This document shows positions 39,639 through 47,241 of a stretch of DNA of 47,241 bases, in pieces. Source of the DNA: Deltaproteobacteria bacterium CG03_land_8_20_14_0_80_45_14. Lineage in GTDB: Bacteria; Desulfobacterota; BSN033; UBA1163. Numbering within the stretch: the first letter of the stretch is position 1; each line of letters opens with the position of its first letter. Both the position numbers and the translations under genes were made by a program. The stretch covers positions 1 through 47,241 of the forward strand of contig PEUO01000234.1 in the NCBI GenBank assembly GCA_002780715.1. The letters are read 5' to 3'. The notes beneath the pieces were generated by a model. The model saw only the letters and a program-made list of their open reading frames with translations. It ran no database searches and was not told the origin of the DNA.

Positions 39639-40937
39639 ATGAAGATTCTTAGGGTAGGAGAAAAAGGATTTGATCGATACCTCTACGAAGTGGAAGGGAG
39701 AATAGCTCAAGATGGCCTTCGCCTCGAGAGGGAAGTTCGTTCCATATTAAGAGATGTGAGGAAGCGAGGGGATAAGGCCCTCGTTCATTACACTCAAATC
39801 TTCGACGGCTTGCGAATTCCGATTCATCAGTTTCAAGTGAAGAGAAGTGAAGTGAGAGAAGCTTACAAGAAAGTCCCTCGGGATTTTTTAGGAACACTCC
39901 AGCAGGCAACTCGACGCATCCGGAAGTTTCAACAACTTCTGAGTAAAAAATTGGTCACATCATTGAAGGAAGAGAAGAAAGGAATCCGGCTTGGGCAGGT
40001 GATGAGACCTTTAGAGAGGGTAGGGATCTATGTTCCTGGTGGAAAGGCCTCTTATCCTTCGACCGTTCTCATGGCCGCCATCCCTGCAAGGGTGGTAGGC
40101 GTTCAGGAAATTCTCATGGTCACTCCCCCTCGGAAGGAGGGGATCAGCCCTGCTGTCCTGGTCGCAGCGGATTTAGCAGGGGTTGATCGAATCTATCGGA
40201 TAGGAGGGGTTCAGGCCATCGCCGCTCTCGCCTATGGGACGAAATCGATCCCCAAGGTGGATAAGATTGTTGGACCAGGAAATCAACATGTGGCTACGGC
40301 TAAAAGATTGGTCTATGGCGATGTGGATATAGATATGGTGGCTGGACCAAGCGAGATTGTGATCGTCTCCGATGAGAGCACGCCTCCTTCCTTTGTCGCA
40401 GCAGATCTGATCTCCCAGGCTGAGCATGATGAAATGACCCTCACCATTCTGATTACCAACTCTGAGGCATTCGGAAGGGAGGTAAAGAAGGAAGTGGTGA
40501 GGCAACTCTTTTCTTTGAAACGAAAAAAAGTCGCCTCTGCAAGCCTTCGTAGAAGAGGCGCCATTCTGATCGTCAAAGATCTCGACCAGGCGATGAAGTT
40601 AGTGAACCGGATTGCTCCCGAACATTTAGAACTTGCCGTTTCGAGACCTCTGTCCTTGATAAAAGGTTTGAAACACGCAGGCGCCGTCTTTCTTGGACCC
40701 CATACTCCTGAGGCCATTGGAGATTATATGGCTGGCCCCAACCATATTCTTCCTACCGCGGGCACAGCTCGATTCTCTTCGCCCCTAGGTGTGGAGGATT
40801 TTATCAAGAGGACCAACTTGATAAGTTTTACACGGAGTGCATTAAAACGGTTTGAGAAAGATGTAAAGAGATTTGCGGAGTGGGAAGGATTGGAAGGACA
40901 CTATCAATCGGTTCAGAAGAGGATGAAGAGACCATGA
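39639..40937 (+). CDS. hisD: Histidinol dehydrogenase (start adjusted to MKILRVGEKG)
   Basis: VPGGKASYPSTVLMAAIPARVVGV, GPNHILPTAGTARFSSPL. Confidence 0.97.
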   Translation: MKILRVGEKGFDRYLYEVEGRIAQDGLRLEREVRSILRDVRKRGDKALVHYTQIFDGLRIPIHQFQVKRSEVREAYKKVPRDFLGTLQQATRRIRKFQQLLSKKLVTSLKEEKKGIRLGQVMRPLERVGIYVPGGKASYPSTVLMAAIPARVVGVQEILMVTPPRKEGISPAVLVAADLAGVDRIYRIGGVQAIAALAYGTKSIPKVDKIVGPGNQHVATAKRLVYGDVDIDMVAGPSEIVIVSDESTPPSFVAADLISQAEHDEMTLTILITNSEAFGREVKKEVVRQLFSLKRKKVASASLRRRGAILIVKDLDQAMKLVNRIAPEHLELAVSRPLSLIKGLKHAGAVFLGPHTPEAIGDYMAGPNHILPTAGTARFSSPLGVEDFIKRTNLISFTRSALKRFEKDVKRFAEWEGLEGHYQSVQKRMKRP

Positions 40938-40961
40938 CAAAAGATCAAAACCGAGATCCCG

Positions 40962-41029
40962 AATCAAGTTCGGGATGACAAAGGACAAAAAGCCTTTTAT
41001 TGTCATGCTGAATTTATTTCAGCATCTCG
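40962..41029. repeat. GAGAT..ATGACA / TGTCAT..ATCTC paired-hairpin module
   Basis: GAGATCCCGAATCAAGTTCGGGATGACA ... TGTCATGCTGAATTTATTTCAGCATCTC. Confidence 0.85.
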
Positions 41030-41058
41030 TGAATTAGATCTCAGGGTAGGGAGAAAAG

Positions 41059-41652
41059 ATGAAGAGACATCGTAAGGCAGAGGTGAGGCGGAAGACAAAG
41101 GAGACAGCAGTCGTCTTAAAACTGAATCTCGATGGGTCCGGAAAACATTCGATCGAAACAGGAATTCCTTTCTTCGATCATATGCTCAGTCTCCTAACCC
41201 ATCACAGCCGTATGGACCTCTCCCTCAAGGCAAAGGGCGACATTGGTGTGGATGCTCACCATACCGTGGAAGATGTGGGTATCTGTCTGGGGGATGGGAT
41301 CAGAAAGGCTCTTGGAGAGGCGAAGGGAATCCAAAGATATGGAGCGGCCGTGATTCCGATGGATGAGACTTTAGTCTCCATCGCCATGGACTTTTCGATG
41401 AGGCCTTGTCTGGTCTTTCAGATGAAGCTAAGAAGATCGAAAATTGGAACCTTTGACCCCGAGTTAGTGGAGGAGTTCTTCAAGGCTCTTGGCAACCATG
41501 CGAGGATCACCCTTCACATCAATCTTCTTTATGGAAGAAACAGTCATCATATGGTAGAAGCTGTGTTCAAGGGATTTGGAAGAGCGTTGAGGGAGGCAGT
41601 TTCTTTTGATGAGCGAGCCCCTCAAATCCCATCAACGAAAGGGATTCTATAA
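41059..41652 (+). CDS. hisB: Imidazoleglycerol-phosphate dehydratase
   Basis: TGIPFFDHMLSLLTHH, DAHHTVEDVGI, RNSHHMVEAVFKGFGRAL. Confidence 0.98.
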   Translation: MKRHRKAEVRRKTKETAVVLKLNLDGSGKHSIETGIPFFDHMLSLLTHHSRMDLSLKAKGDIGVDAHHTVEDVGICLGDGIRKALGEAKGIQRYGAAVIPMDETLVSIAMDFSMRPCLVFQMKLRRSKIGTFDPELVEEFFKALGNHARITLHINLLYGRNSHHMVEAVFKGFGRALREAVSFDERAPQIPSTKGIL

Positions 41653-41743
41653 TTTCAAAATATAGGTTTGTTTGGTTTATTTAGTTTCTTTGGTAACCAA
41701 AGAAACAAGAGAAACGAAAGAAACCAAATTAACTGAGAGAGTT

Positions 41744-42361
41744 ATGACTCCAAAGATTGTTATCATTGACTACGGGATGGGAAATCTCAGAAATGTACAG
41801 AAGGGTTTTGAGAAGATTGGTTTTGAAGCAAAATTGACCCGTAGCAAGAAGGAGATTGGAAAAGCTTCAGCCGTTGTGCTTCCAGGGGTGGGGGCGTTTA
41901 AGGATTGTATGGAGAATCTGGAAAATCATGGACTCGTCGAACCTCTGCTCCGATCCATTGAAAAAGGGAAGCCCTATTTAGGTATCTGCCTTGGGCTCCA
42001 GATTCTTTTTTCTGAAAGTGAAGAATTTGGAGCCCACAAAGGACTGGATATGATCAGAGGAAAAGTGGTGAAATTCAGGCCTGACCCAGAGCATAAGGTT
42101 CCCCATATGGGTTGGAATACGATTGAGAAGGAGAAAGAGGTTCCCATGCTCCAGGGTGTAGAGAGTGGTGATTTCTTCTATTTTGTCCACTCCTATTATG
42201 TCATTCCAGAGGAGTCAAAGTGGATCTCCACTTTGACTACCTATGGCAAACCCTTTGTTTCCAGCATCTGGAAGGAGAACCTCTTTGCCACACAATTCCA
42301 TCCGGAGAAGAGTCAGCAGAAGGGTTTGAGGATATTGGAGAACTTTGTGAAAATGCTATAA
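41744..42361 (+). CDS. hisH: Imidazole glycerol phosphate synthase subunit HisH (start adjusted)
   Basis: IVIIDYGMGNLRNVQKGFEKIG, YLGICLGLQILF, QFHPEKSQ. Confidence 0.97.
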   Translation: MTPKIVIIDYGMGNLRNVQKGFEKIGFEAKLTRSKKEIGKASAVVLPGVGAFKDCMENLENHGLVEPLLRSIEKGKPYLGICLGLQILFSESEEFGAHKGLDMIRGKVVKFRPDPEHKVPHMGWNTIEKEKEVPMLQGVESGDFFYFVHSYYVIPEESKWISTLTTYGKPFVSSIWKENLFATQFHPEKSQQKGLRILENFVKML

Positions 42362-42391
42362 ACGATGCTATTGGTCACCTAATTTATCGGT

Positions 42392-42464
42392 TGTCATCCC
42401 GAACTTGTTTCGGGATCTCGCTTTTGCAAGATTAATGTAGAGATGCTGAAATAAATTCATGACA
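42392..42464. repeat. TGTCAT..ATCTC / GAGAT..ATGACA paired-hairpin module
   Basis: TGTCATCCCGAACTTGTTTCGGGATCTC ... GAGATGCTGAAATAAATTCATGACA. Confidence 0.85.
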
Positions 42465-42487
42465 GATCGATGTGGAAGGAGCGATCG

Positions 42488-43318
42488 ATGAATGAAGTTA
42501 GAGTAGGGGAGATTCGAATTGGGAAGGGAAATCCCTTGGTGTTGATCGCAGGTCCATGCGTTATTGAGAATGAAGAGATTACCTTTACGACAGCCGAGAA
42601 ACTGAAAGAGATATGCAATCACTTAGGCATTTCTCTTATTTTTAAGAGTTCGTATGACAAGGCAAACAGAACCTCCGGATCCTCCTTCAGGGGACCCGGG
42701 ATAGATCAGGGACTAAAGATGTTAAGCGATGTCAGGAAGAAATTTTCTATACCCGTGATTTCTGATGTCCACTCCGTTGATGAAGTAAGGCCTGCCTCAG
42801 AAGTCCTGGATGCGCTTCAGATACCGGCCTTTTTATGTAGACAGACAGATTTAATTCTCTCTTCCTCGCGGACCGGGAAGCCCGTCAATATCAAGAAAGG
42901 GCAGTTTCTCGCACCCTGGGATGTAAAGAATATCATAGAAAAGTTCACCTCCACAGGGAATCAGAATCTATTGATTACAGAGCGAGGGACTTCTTTTGGA
43001 TACCATAACCTCATTGTCGACTTTAGAGGATTTCCCGTTATGCGATCCTTTGGATTCCCTGTTCTATTTGACGTGACCCATAGTCTTCAACTGCCTAGCG
43101 GGCTGGGGAGTTCCTCTGGCGGACAGAGAGAATTTGCTTCGCCTTTAGCCCGGGCAGCGGTGGCTACGGGTGTCGATGGGCTGTTCATAGAAGTCCATCC
43201 TGATCCAACGCATGCCCTTTCTGATGCCTCTACCATGATTTCACTCCACGAAATAGAGGGACTGCTCCAGCAGACCAAGGCCATTCATGATATGATAAGG
43301 AAATGGGGGATTGCTTGA
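42488..43318 (+). CDS. kdsA: 3-deoxy-8-phosphooctulonate synthase (start adjusted)
   Basis: LVLIAGPCVIENEE, KSSYDKANRTSGSSFRGPG. Confidence 0.97.
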   Translation: MNEVRVGEIRIGKGNPLVLIAGPCVIENEEITFTTAEKLKEICNHLGISLIFKSSYDKANRTSGSSFRGPGIDQGLKMLSDVRKKFSIPVISDVHSVDEVRPASEVLDALQIPAFLCRQTDLILSSSRTGKPVNIKKGQFLAPWDVKNIIEKFTSTGNQNLLITERGTSFGYHNLIVDFRGFPVMRSFGFPVLFDVTHSLQLPSGLGSSSGGQREFASPLARAAVATGVDGLFIEVHPDPTHALSDASTMISLHEIEGLLQQTKAIHDMIRKWGIA

Positions 43319-43868
43319 GATGGGGGGAATAGAGGAGAGAATTCAACGGATCAAGATGCTTATTATAGATGTAGATGGTGTGATGACCGATGGAGGGATC
43401 ATCCTTGGTCCCGGTTCCATTGAGCTAAAAAGGTTCCATGCCCGTGATGGAATGGGTGTCACCTTGGCAAAGGCCGCTGGTTTAATGGTCGGGATCCTTA
43501 CCAGCAGGGACTCGGAAGTGGTGAGAAGAAGGGCGAGTGAGCTTGAAATAGATGAAGTCCAGCAGGGGTTCTTTCATAAGGAGGAAGGCTATCAGGCAAT
43601 CCTAAAAAGGCATGGCCTCAGGGAAGAAGAAGTCGCTTATATCGGTGATGATATTCTGGATATTCCTATCCTGAGGAGGACTGGATTTTCAATCTGTGTT
43701 GCAGATGGCGCTGATGAGGCAAAACAGGTTTCACACTATGTCACACAGAAGAAAGGGGGTGAGGGCGCTGTAAGGGAAGTTGTGGAGATGCTTCTCAATG
43801 GACTGGGCAAGAAAGAAGAGGCGATCGTCTCCATCCTCAGCCCTTCAAAGAACAGCGCCAAAAAGTGA
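43311..43868 (+). CDS. kdsC: KDO 8-phosphate phosphatase (HAD)
   Basis: LIIDVDGVMTDGGI, ILTSRDSEVVRRRASEL, YIGDDILDIPIL. Confidence 0.95.
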   Translation: MLEMGGIEERIQRIKMLIIDVDGVMTDGGIILGPGSIELKRFHARDGMGVTLAKAAGLMVGILTSRDSEVVRRRASELEIDEVQQGFFHKEEGYQAILKRHGLREEEVAYIGDDILDIPILRRTGFSICVADGADEAKQVSHYVTQKKGGEGAVREVVEMLLNGLGKKEEAIVSILSPSKNSAKK

Positions 43869-44551
43869 GAAAGATGAAAAAGATGCTGGGAACTCGGTCG
43901 ATGTGGGGCTTTCTTTTCGTAGTCTTGACATTGGGATTGACGCCCCTCTGGATGTCAGAAGTGAGGGCAGAGATGAAGCCTAGTTTGGCCATCCTGCCGT
44001 TTTTTATTGAAAGGGGGGGGGATCCGGGAAGAGGGGTTGTCTGTCCCTTTTGTAAAAGAATCTACCGGAAGGGGGATATATTACCTGGCTCACAAAATAC
44101 TCTGACTCGACTTCTCCAAGAGAAGGTGGAGGCCATGGGGACATTCAACGTCCTTCTCCTGGAAAAAGTGGGAGAAGCCCTTTCCCAAAGCGAGAGAAGA
44201 CAGTTTGAAATAAAACCTATGCACTCATCCATCCGGTTAGGAAATACATTGAACATGAATTTCATTTTCGTTGGATATCTCTTCCGTTTTGAGGAAAGGA
44301 TTGGATCTTCTATTGGCGCAGAGAAACCTGCCTCGGTAGGTTTCGATGTCCATCTCATCCGGTTGAGGGATGAGAAGATTGTTTGGGAAGGAAAATTCGA
44401 TGAGACGCAAAGACCTCTCAGTGAAAACCTATTTAAGATTGGGTCCTTCGTCAGAAGAAAAGCTTCTTGGCTTACCGCAGAAGAGCTCTCGAGCGTGGGA
44501 ATGGAGGAGATGTTAAAACGCTTCCCTGGGCTAAAAGAATTGGAGGAATGA
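43865..44551 (+). CDS. Unknown exported protein with CPFC motif
   Basis: N-terminal signal-like hydrophobic segment; CPFCKRIYRKGDI; ATGA-type overlap with kdsC. Confidence 0.75.
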   Translation: MRKMKKMLGTRSMWGFLFVVLTLGLTPLWMSEVRAEMKPSLAILPFFIERGGDPGRGVVCPFCKRIYRKGDILPGSQNTLTRLLQEKVEAMGTFNVLLLEKVGEALSQSERRQFEIKPMHSSIRLGNTLNMNFIFVGYLFRFEERIGSSIGAEKPASVGFDVHLIRLRDEKIVWEGKFDETQRPLSENLFKIGSFVRRKASWLTAEELSSVGMEEMLKRFPGLKELEE

Positions 44552-44636
44552 TCATTTCAAAATTAGCGCTGCAAAATTCAAAGTTAACATTGACATTTTA
44601 CAATTTACATTTTGCACTTTTAATTGAGGATTGACT

Positions 44637-45398
44637 ATGATCGTCATCCCTGCAGTGGACCTGAAGGATGGAAAATGTGTCAGGCTTTCTCAGGGCAGGA
44701 TGGATCAGGAATCAGTCTATTCAGAACATCCTGTTGAAATGGCCAAGCATTGGGAGTCAAAAGGAGCAGAGAGACTCCATGTGGTGGATCTTAATGGAGC
44801 TATGGCGGGGAAGCCCTTTCATCGATCTCTGATCAAGGAAATCAACCAATCCGTCCATATTCCGATAGAGGTTGGCGGAGGTATTCGTGATTTCGCCACC
44901 GTCGAGGATTATCTTTCTTCTGGAGTGAATTGGGTGATCTTAGGAACAGCCGCTTTTCAAAATCGTTCCTTAATTGAGGAAGCCTGCCATCACTTTCCTG
45001 AAAGGGTGATCCTCGGGATCGACGCTAAAGGAGGAAGGGTGGCGGTCCAGGGCTGGAAGGAGGTGGTTTCTTTAGAAGCGACCGATTTGGCAAAGCAGTT
45101 TGAAGGGATGGGTCTTTCAGCAGTCGTCTTTACAGATATCGAGAGAGATGGGATGGGCACAGGTTTAAACTTTCAGTCGACCAAAAATTTAACTCAATTC
45201 ACTTCGATTCCGGTGATTGCTTCAGGGGGAGTTTCGCAAATTGAAGACATTAAACATCTCTTGGAATTAGAACCGGATGGGATCATCGGAGTGATTGTAG
45301 GTCGCGCCCTCTACACAGGGAGTATCGACTTGAAAGAAGCCATAAGAGTCGTAAAAGATAGGACTGTCATCAAACATAAAAAGGAATGTCATGCTTAA
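44637..45398 (+). CDS. hisA: Phosphoribosylformimino-5-aminoimidazole carboxamide ribotide isomerase (start adjusted)
   Basis: [34 protein letters not shown]. Confidence 0.97.
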   Translation: MIVIPAVDLKDGKCVRLSQGRMDQESVYSEHPVEMAKHWESKGAERLHVVDLNGAMAGKPFHRSLIKEINQSVHIPIEVGGGIRDFATVEDYLSSGVNWVILGTAAFQNRSLIEEACHHFPERVILGIDAKGGRVAVQGWKEVVSLEATDLAKQFEGMGLSAVVFTDIERDGMGTGLNFQSTKNLTQFTSIPVIASGGVSQIEDIKHLLELEPDGIIGVIVGRALYTGSIDLKEAIRVVKDRTVIKHKKECHA

Positions 45399-45408
45399 CC
45401 CTGAATTT

Positions 45409-45494
45409 GTCATGCCGAACTTGTTTCGGCATCTCTTCAAGGCAGGCTTGGCATCCCATAATAAAATAGACCCTGAAACAGGTTCAGGGTGACA
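45409..45494. repeat. TGTCAT..ATCTC paired-hairpin module
   Basis: TGTCATGCCGAACTTGTTTCGGCATCTC ... ACCCTGAAACAGGTTCAGGGTGACA. Confidence 0.85.
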
Positions 45495-45519
45495 AATTGG
45501 AAAAAGGATGATGTAATAG

Positions 45520-46275
45520 ATGCTGGCAAAACGGATTATCCCCTGTCTGGATGTAAAAAGCGGAAGGGTAGTGAAAGGAACTCAGTTTGTAGACCTGAAG
45601 GATGCCGGCGATCCGGTTGAGAATGCCAAGGTTTATGACGAGCAGGGTGCGGATGAAATCGCCTTTTTAGATATCACGGCTTCGTATGAGGAGAGGGATA
45701 TTCTTATTGATATTGTTCGCAGGACAGCGGAGGAAATCTTTATTCCTCTCACGGTAGGAGGCGGGGTCAGACGTTTGGAGGATATTCGGAAACTTCTTAA
45801 AGCTGGAGCGGATAAGGTATCGATCAATACGGCTGCAGTCAGGGATCCATCTTTTGTAGAAAGGGCCTCGAAACGTTTTGGGAGCCAGTGTATTGTCATC
45901 GCCATTGATGCAAAAAGAAAAGGGGAGAGCTGGGAAATTTTCACCCATGGAGGAAAGGTTCCCACAGGAATAGATGCAGTTCTTTGGGCAAAGAGAGTGG
46001 AGGAAATGGGAGCGGGCGAGATCTTACTGACGAGCATGGATCGGGATGGAACAAAGGATGGCTACGACATTGAATTGACACGAATCATTTCAGAGCAGGT
46101 GAGTATCCCTGTCATTGCCTCTGGGGGTGTTGGTAAACTTGAGCATCTTTATGAAGGACTGGTTTTTGGAAAGGCTGATGCAGTGCTTGCAGCATCCATT
46201 TTCCATTATCGGGAATATACCGTTGCTCAGGTCAAATCGTTTCTGAAAGAAAGGGGAGTCGTCGTTAGACTCTAA
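45520..46275 (+). CDS. hisF: Imidazole glycerol phosphate synthase subunit HisF
   Basis: [39 protein letters not shown]. Confidence 0.98.
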   Translation: MLAKRIIPCLDVKSGRVVKGTQFVDLKDAGDPVENAKVYDEQGADEIAFLDITASYEERDILIDIVRRTAEEIFIPLTVGGGVRRLEDIRKLLKAGADKVSINTAAVRDPSFVERASKRFGSQCIVIAIDAKRKGESWEIFTHGGKVPTGIDAVLWAKRVEEMGAGEILLTSMDRDGTKDGYDIELTRIISEQVSIPVIASGGVGKLEHLYEGLVFGKADAVLAASIFHYREYTVAQVKSFLKERGVVVRL

Positions 46276-46291
46276 ATGAAGGGTTCCGGTG

Positions 46292-46376
46292 GCCTAGGGT
46301 TCGAGGGTTCAGGTGAAAACCTCTAAAAATTAATTTTACTCGAATCCTTGAACCCTTGAATCCTTGAACCCTTAGA
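46292..46376. repeat. GGGTTCGAGGGTTCAGG / GAACCCTTGAATCCTTGAACCC word repeats
   Basis: Imperfect inverted and direct repeats between hisF and pgpA. Confidence 0.65.
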
Positions 46377-46377
46377 T

Positions 46378-46830
46378 ATGATCAGCCGTTTCTTCCTATT
46401 TGTTGCTACGGGTTTTGGCGTGGGTTACTCTCCCATTGCCCCAGGGACTCTGGGAACCCTCATCGCCCTCCCTCTCTATTATTTTCTTTCAGAAATTTCT
46501 TCACCCCTCTATGAAATCACTCTCATCGGTTTTTTCTTTCTCTCCGTTTGGATTTCAGAAAATGCTGAGATATTTTTTGGGAAAAAAGATGATCAAAGGA
46601 TCGTCATCGATGAGATGATGGGTTTTCTCATCACCATGCTCTGGGTTCCCAAAACAACTCGCTTCATCCTTATCGGTTTTTTTCTCTTCCGGTTTTTCGA
46701 TATTCTCAAACCATTTCCTATCCGCCGTCTTGAGAAAAAATTTAAGGGAGGATTTGGGGTCGTGTTAGATGATGTGATGGCAGGGGTCTATGGGAATATC
46801 ATTCTTCATTTTTTATACACTATAATATAG
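46378..46830 (+). CDS. pgpA: Phosphatidylglycerophosphatase A
   Basis: GFGVGYSPIAPGTLGTLIALPLY, VIDEMMGFLI, FDILKPFPIRRLEKKFKGGFGVVLDDVMAG. Confidence 0.95.
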   Translation: MISRFFLFVATGFGVGYSPIAPGTLGTLIALPLYYFLSEISSPLYEITLIGFFFLSVWISENAEIFFGKKDDQRIVIDEMMGFLITMLWVPKTTRFILIGFFLFRFFDILKPFPIRRLEKKFKGGFGVVLDDVMAGVYGNIILHFLYTII

Positions 46831-46842
46831 GCCCATTATTGC

Positions 46843-46950
46843 CTGTCATTCCGGGCTTGACTGAGCCTGCCCCGTACTTGATACGGGGGAATCCAGTTCT
46901 TTTCTGGATTCACACTGGAGTTTACCCCGTACTTGATACGGGGCGGGAAG
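46843..46950. repeat. Intergenic repeat with two CCCCGTACTTGATACGGGG hairpins
   Basis: Two copies of CCCCGTACTTGATACGGGG plus GAATCCAG..CTGGATTC. Confidence 0.85.
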
Positions 46951-47004
46951 GACCTGCTTTATCACGATTAATTTCGTCATCATATAGATGGAAAGGATTT
47001 ATCC

Positions 47005-47241
47005 ATGAAGAAATTAGAAAAGATCATTGGAGATTATTTGAGAGAAAGGGGATGGACGGTCTCGATTGCAGAATCTTGTACGGGAGGATTAATTTGCGAT
47101 CTTATCACCAATGTGCCAGGGAGCTCCGACTACTTTGAGGGAGGAATGGTTACCTACAGCAACGAATCAAAGGCAAGGCACTTAGGAATTCCACTGGATG
47201 ATATCAAGAGGTACGGAGCTGTGAGTCCACAGGTGGCGAGG
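47005..47241 (+). CDS. cinA: CinA C-terminal/PncC-like nicotinamide-nucleotide amidase, truncated by window edge
   Basis: VSIAESCTGGLICDLITNVPGSSDYFEGGMVTYSNESK. Confidence 0.93.
   Translation, partial: MKKLEKIIGDYLRERGWTVSIAESCTGGLICDLITNVPGSSDYFEGGMVTYSNESKARHLGIPLDDIKRYGAVSPQVAR

Noticed and set aside
46292-46330. GGTTCGAGGGTTC as a tRNA T-arm
   Set aside because: Part of a GAACCCTTGAATCC word repeat; no acceptor/anticodon structure around it.

Overview
This 47 kb window has two parts. The first ~18 kb is an accessory/defence-type region, almost all on the minus strand. It holds a wHTH-nucleotidyltransferase fragment, a Panacea/SocA-type antitoxin-like gene coupled to an unknown gene and followed by two DUF488 genes and a dual-OB-like gene, a type I R-M locus (hsdR, AAA/DUF4143 ATPase, hsdM, hsdS), a wHTH-RadC protein, a nucleotidyltransferase/XRE TA-like pair, a degraded hsdM fossil, a GC-rich orphan TPP enzyme, a PIN/RHH TA pair, an MBL hydrolase and a radical SAM gene whose 5' end is a perfect parS palindrome. 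The rest (~19-47 kb) is a replication-origin neighbourhood: mnmE-jag-yidC-yidD-rnpA-rpmH on the minus strand, diverging from gyrA-dnaA-dnaN-gyrB-coaE-rho-rpmE-DUF1385-prfA-prmC-murA and a his/kds cluster ending in pgpA and cinA on the plus strand. recF is absent between dnaN and gyrB, and gyrA lies between rpmH and dnaA. The gene order resembles a deltaproteobacterium-like Gram-negative (inference only). The least expected content is (i) the Panacea/DUF488 operon, (ii) several families of small palindromic, MITE-like repeats, some nested inside one another, in most intergenic gaps and in one case in frame inside a gene, and (iii) the parS/start-codon overlap and the hsdM fossil. All functional calls come from reading the sequence and the supplied translations; no database search was run.
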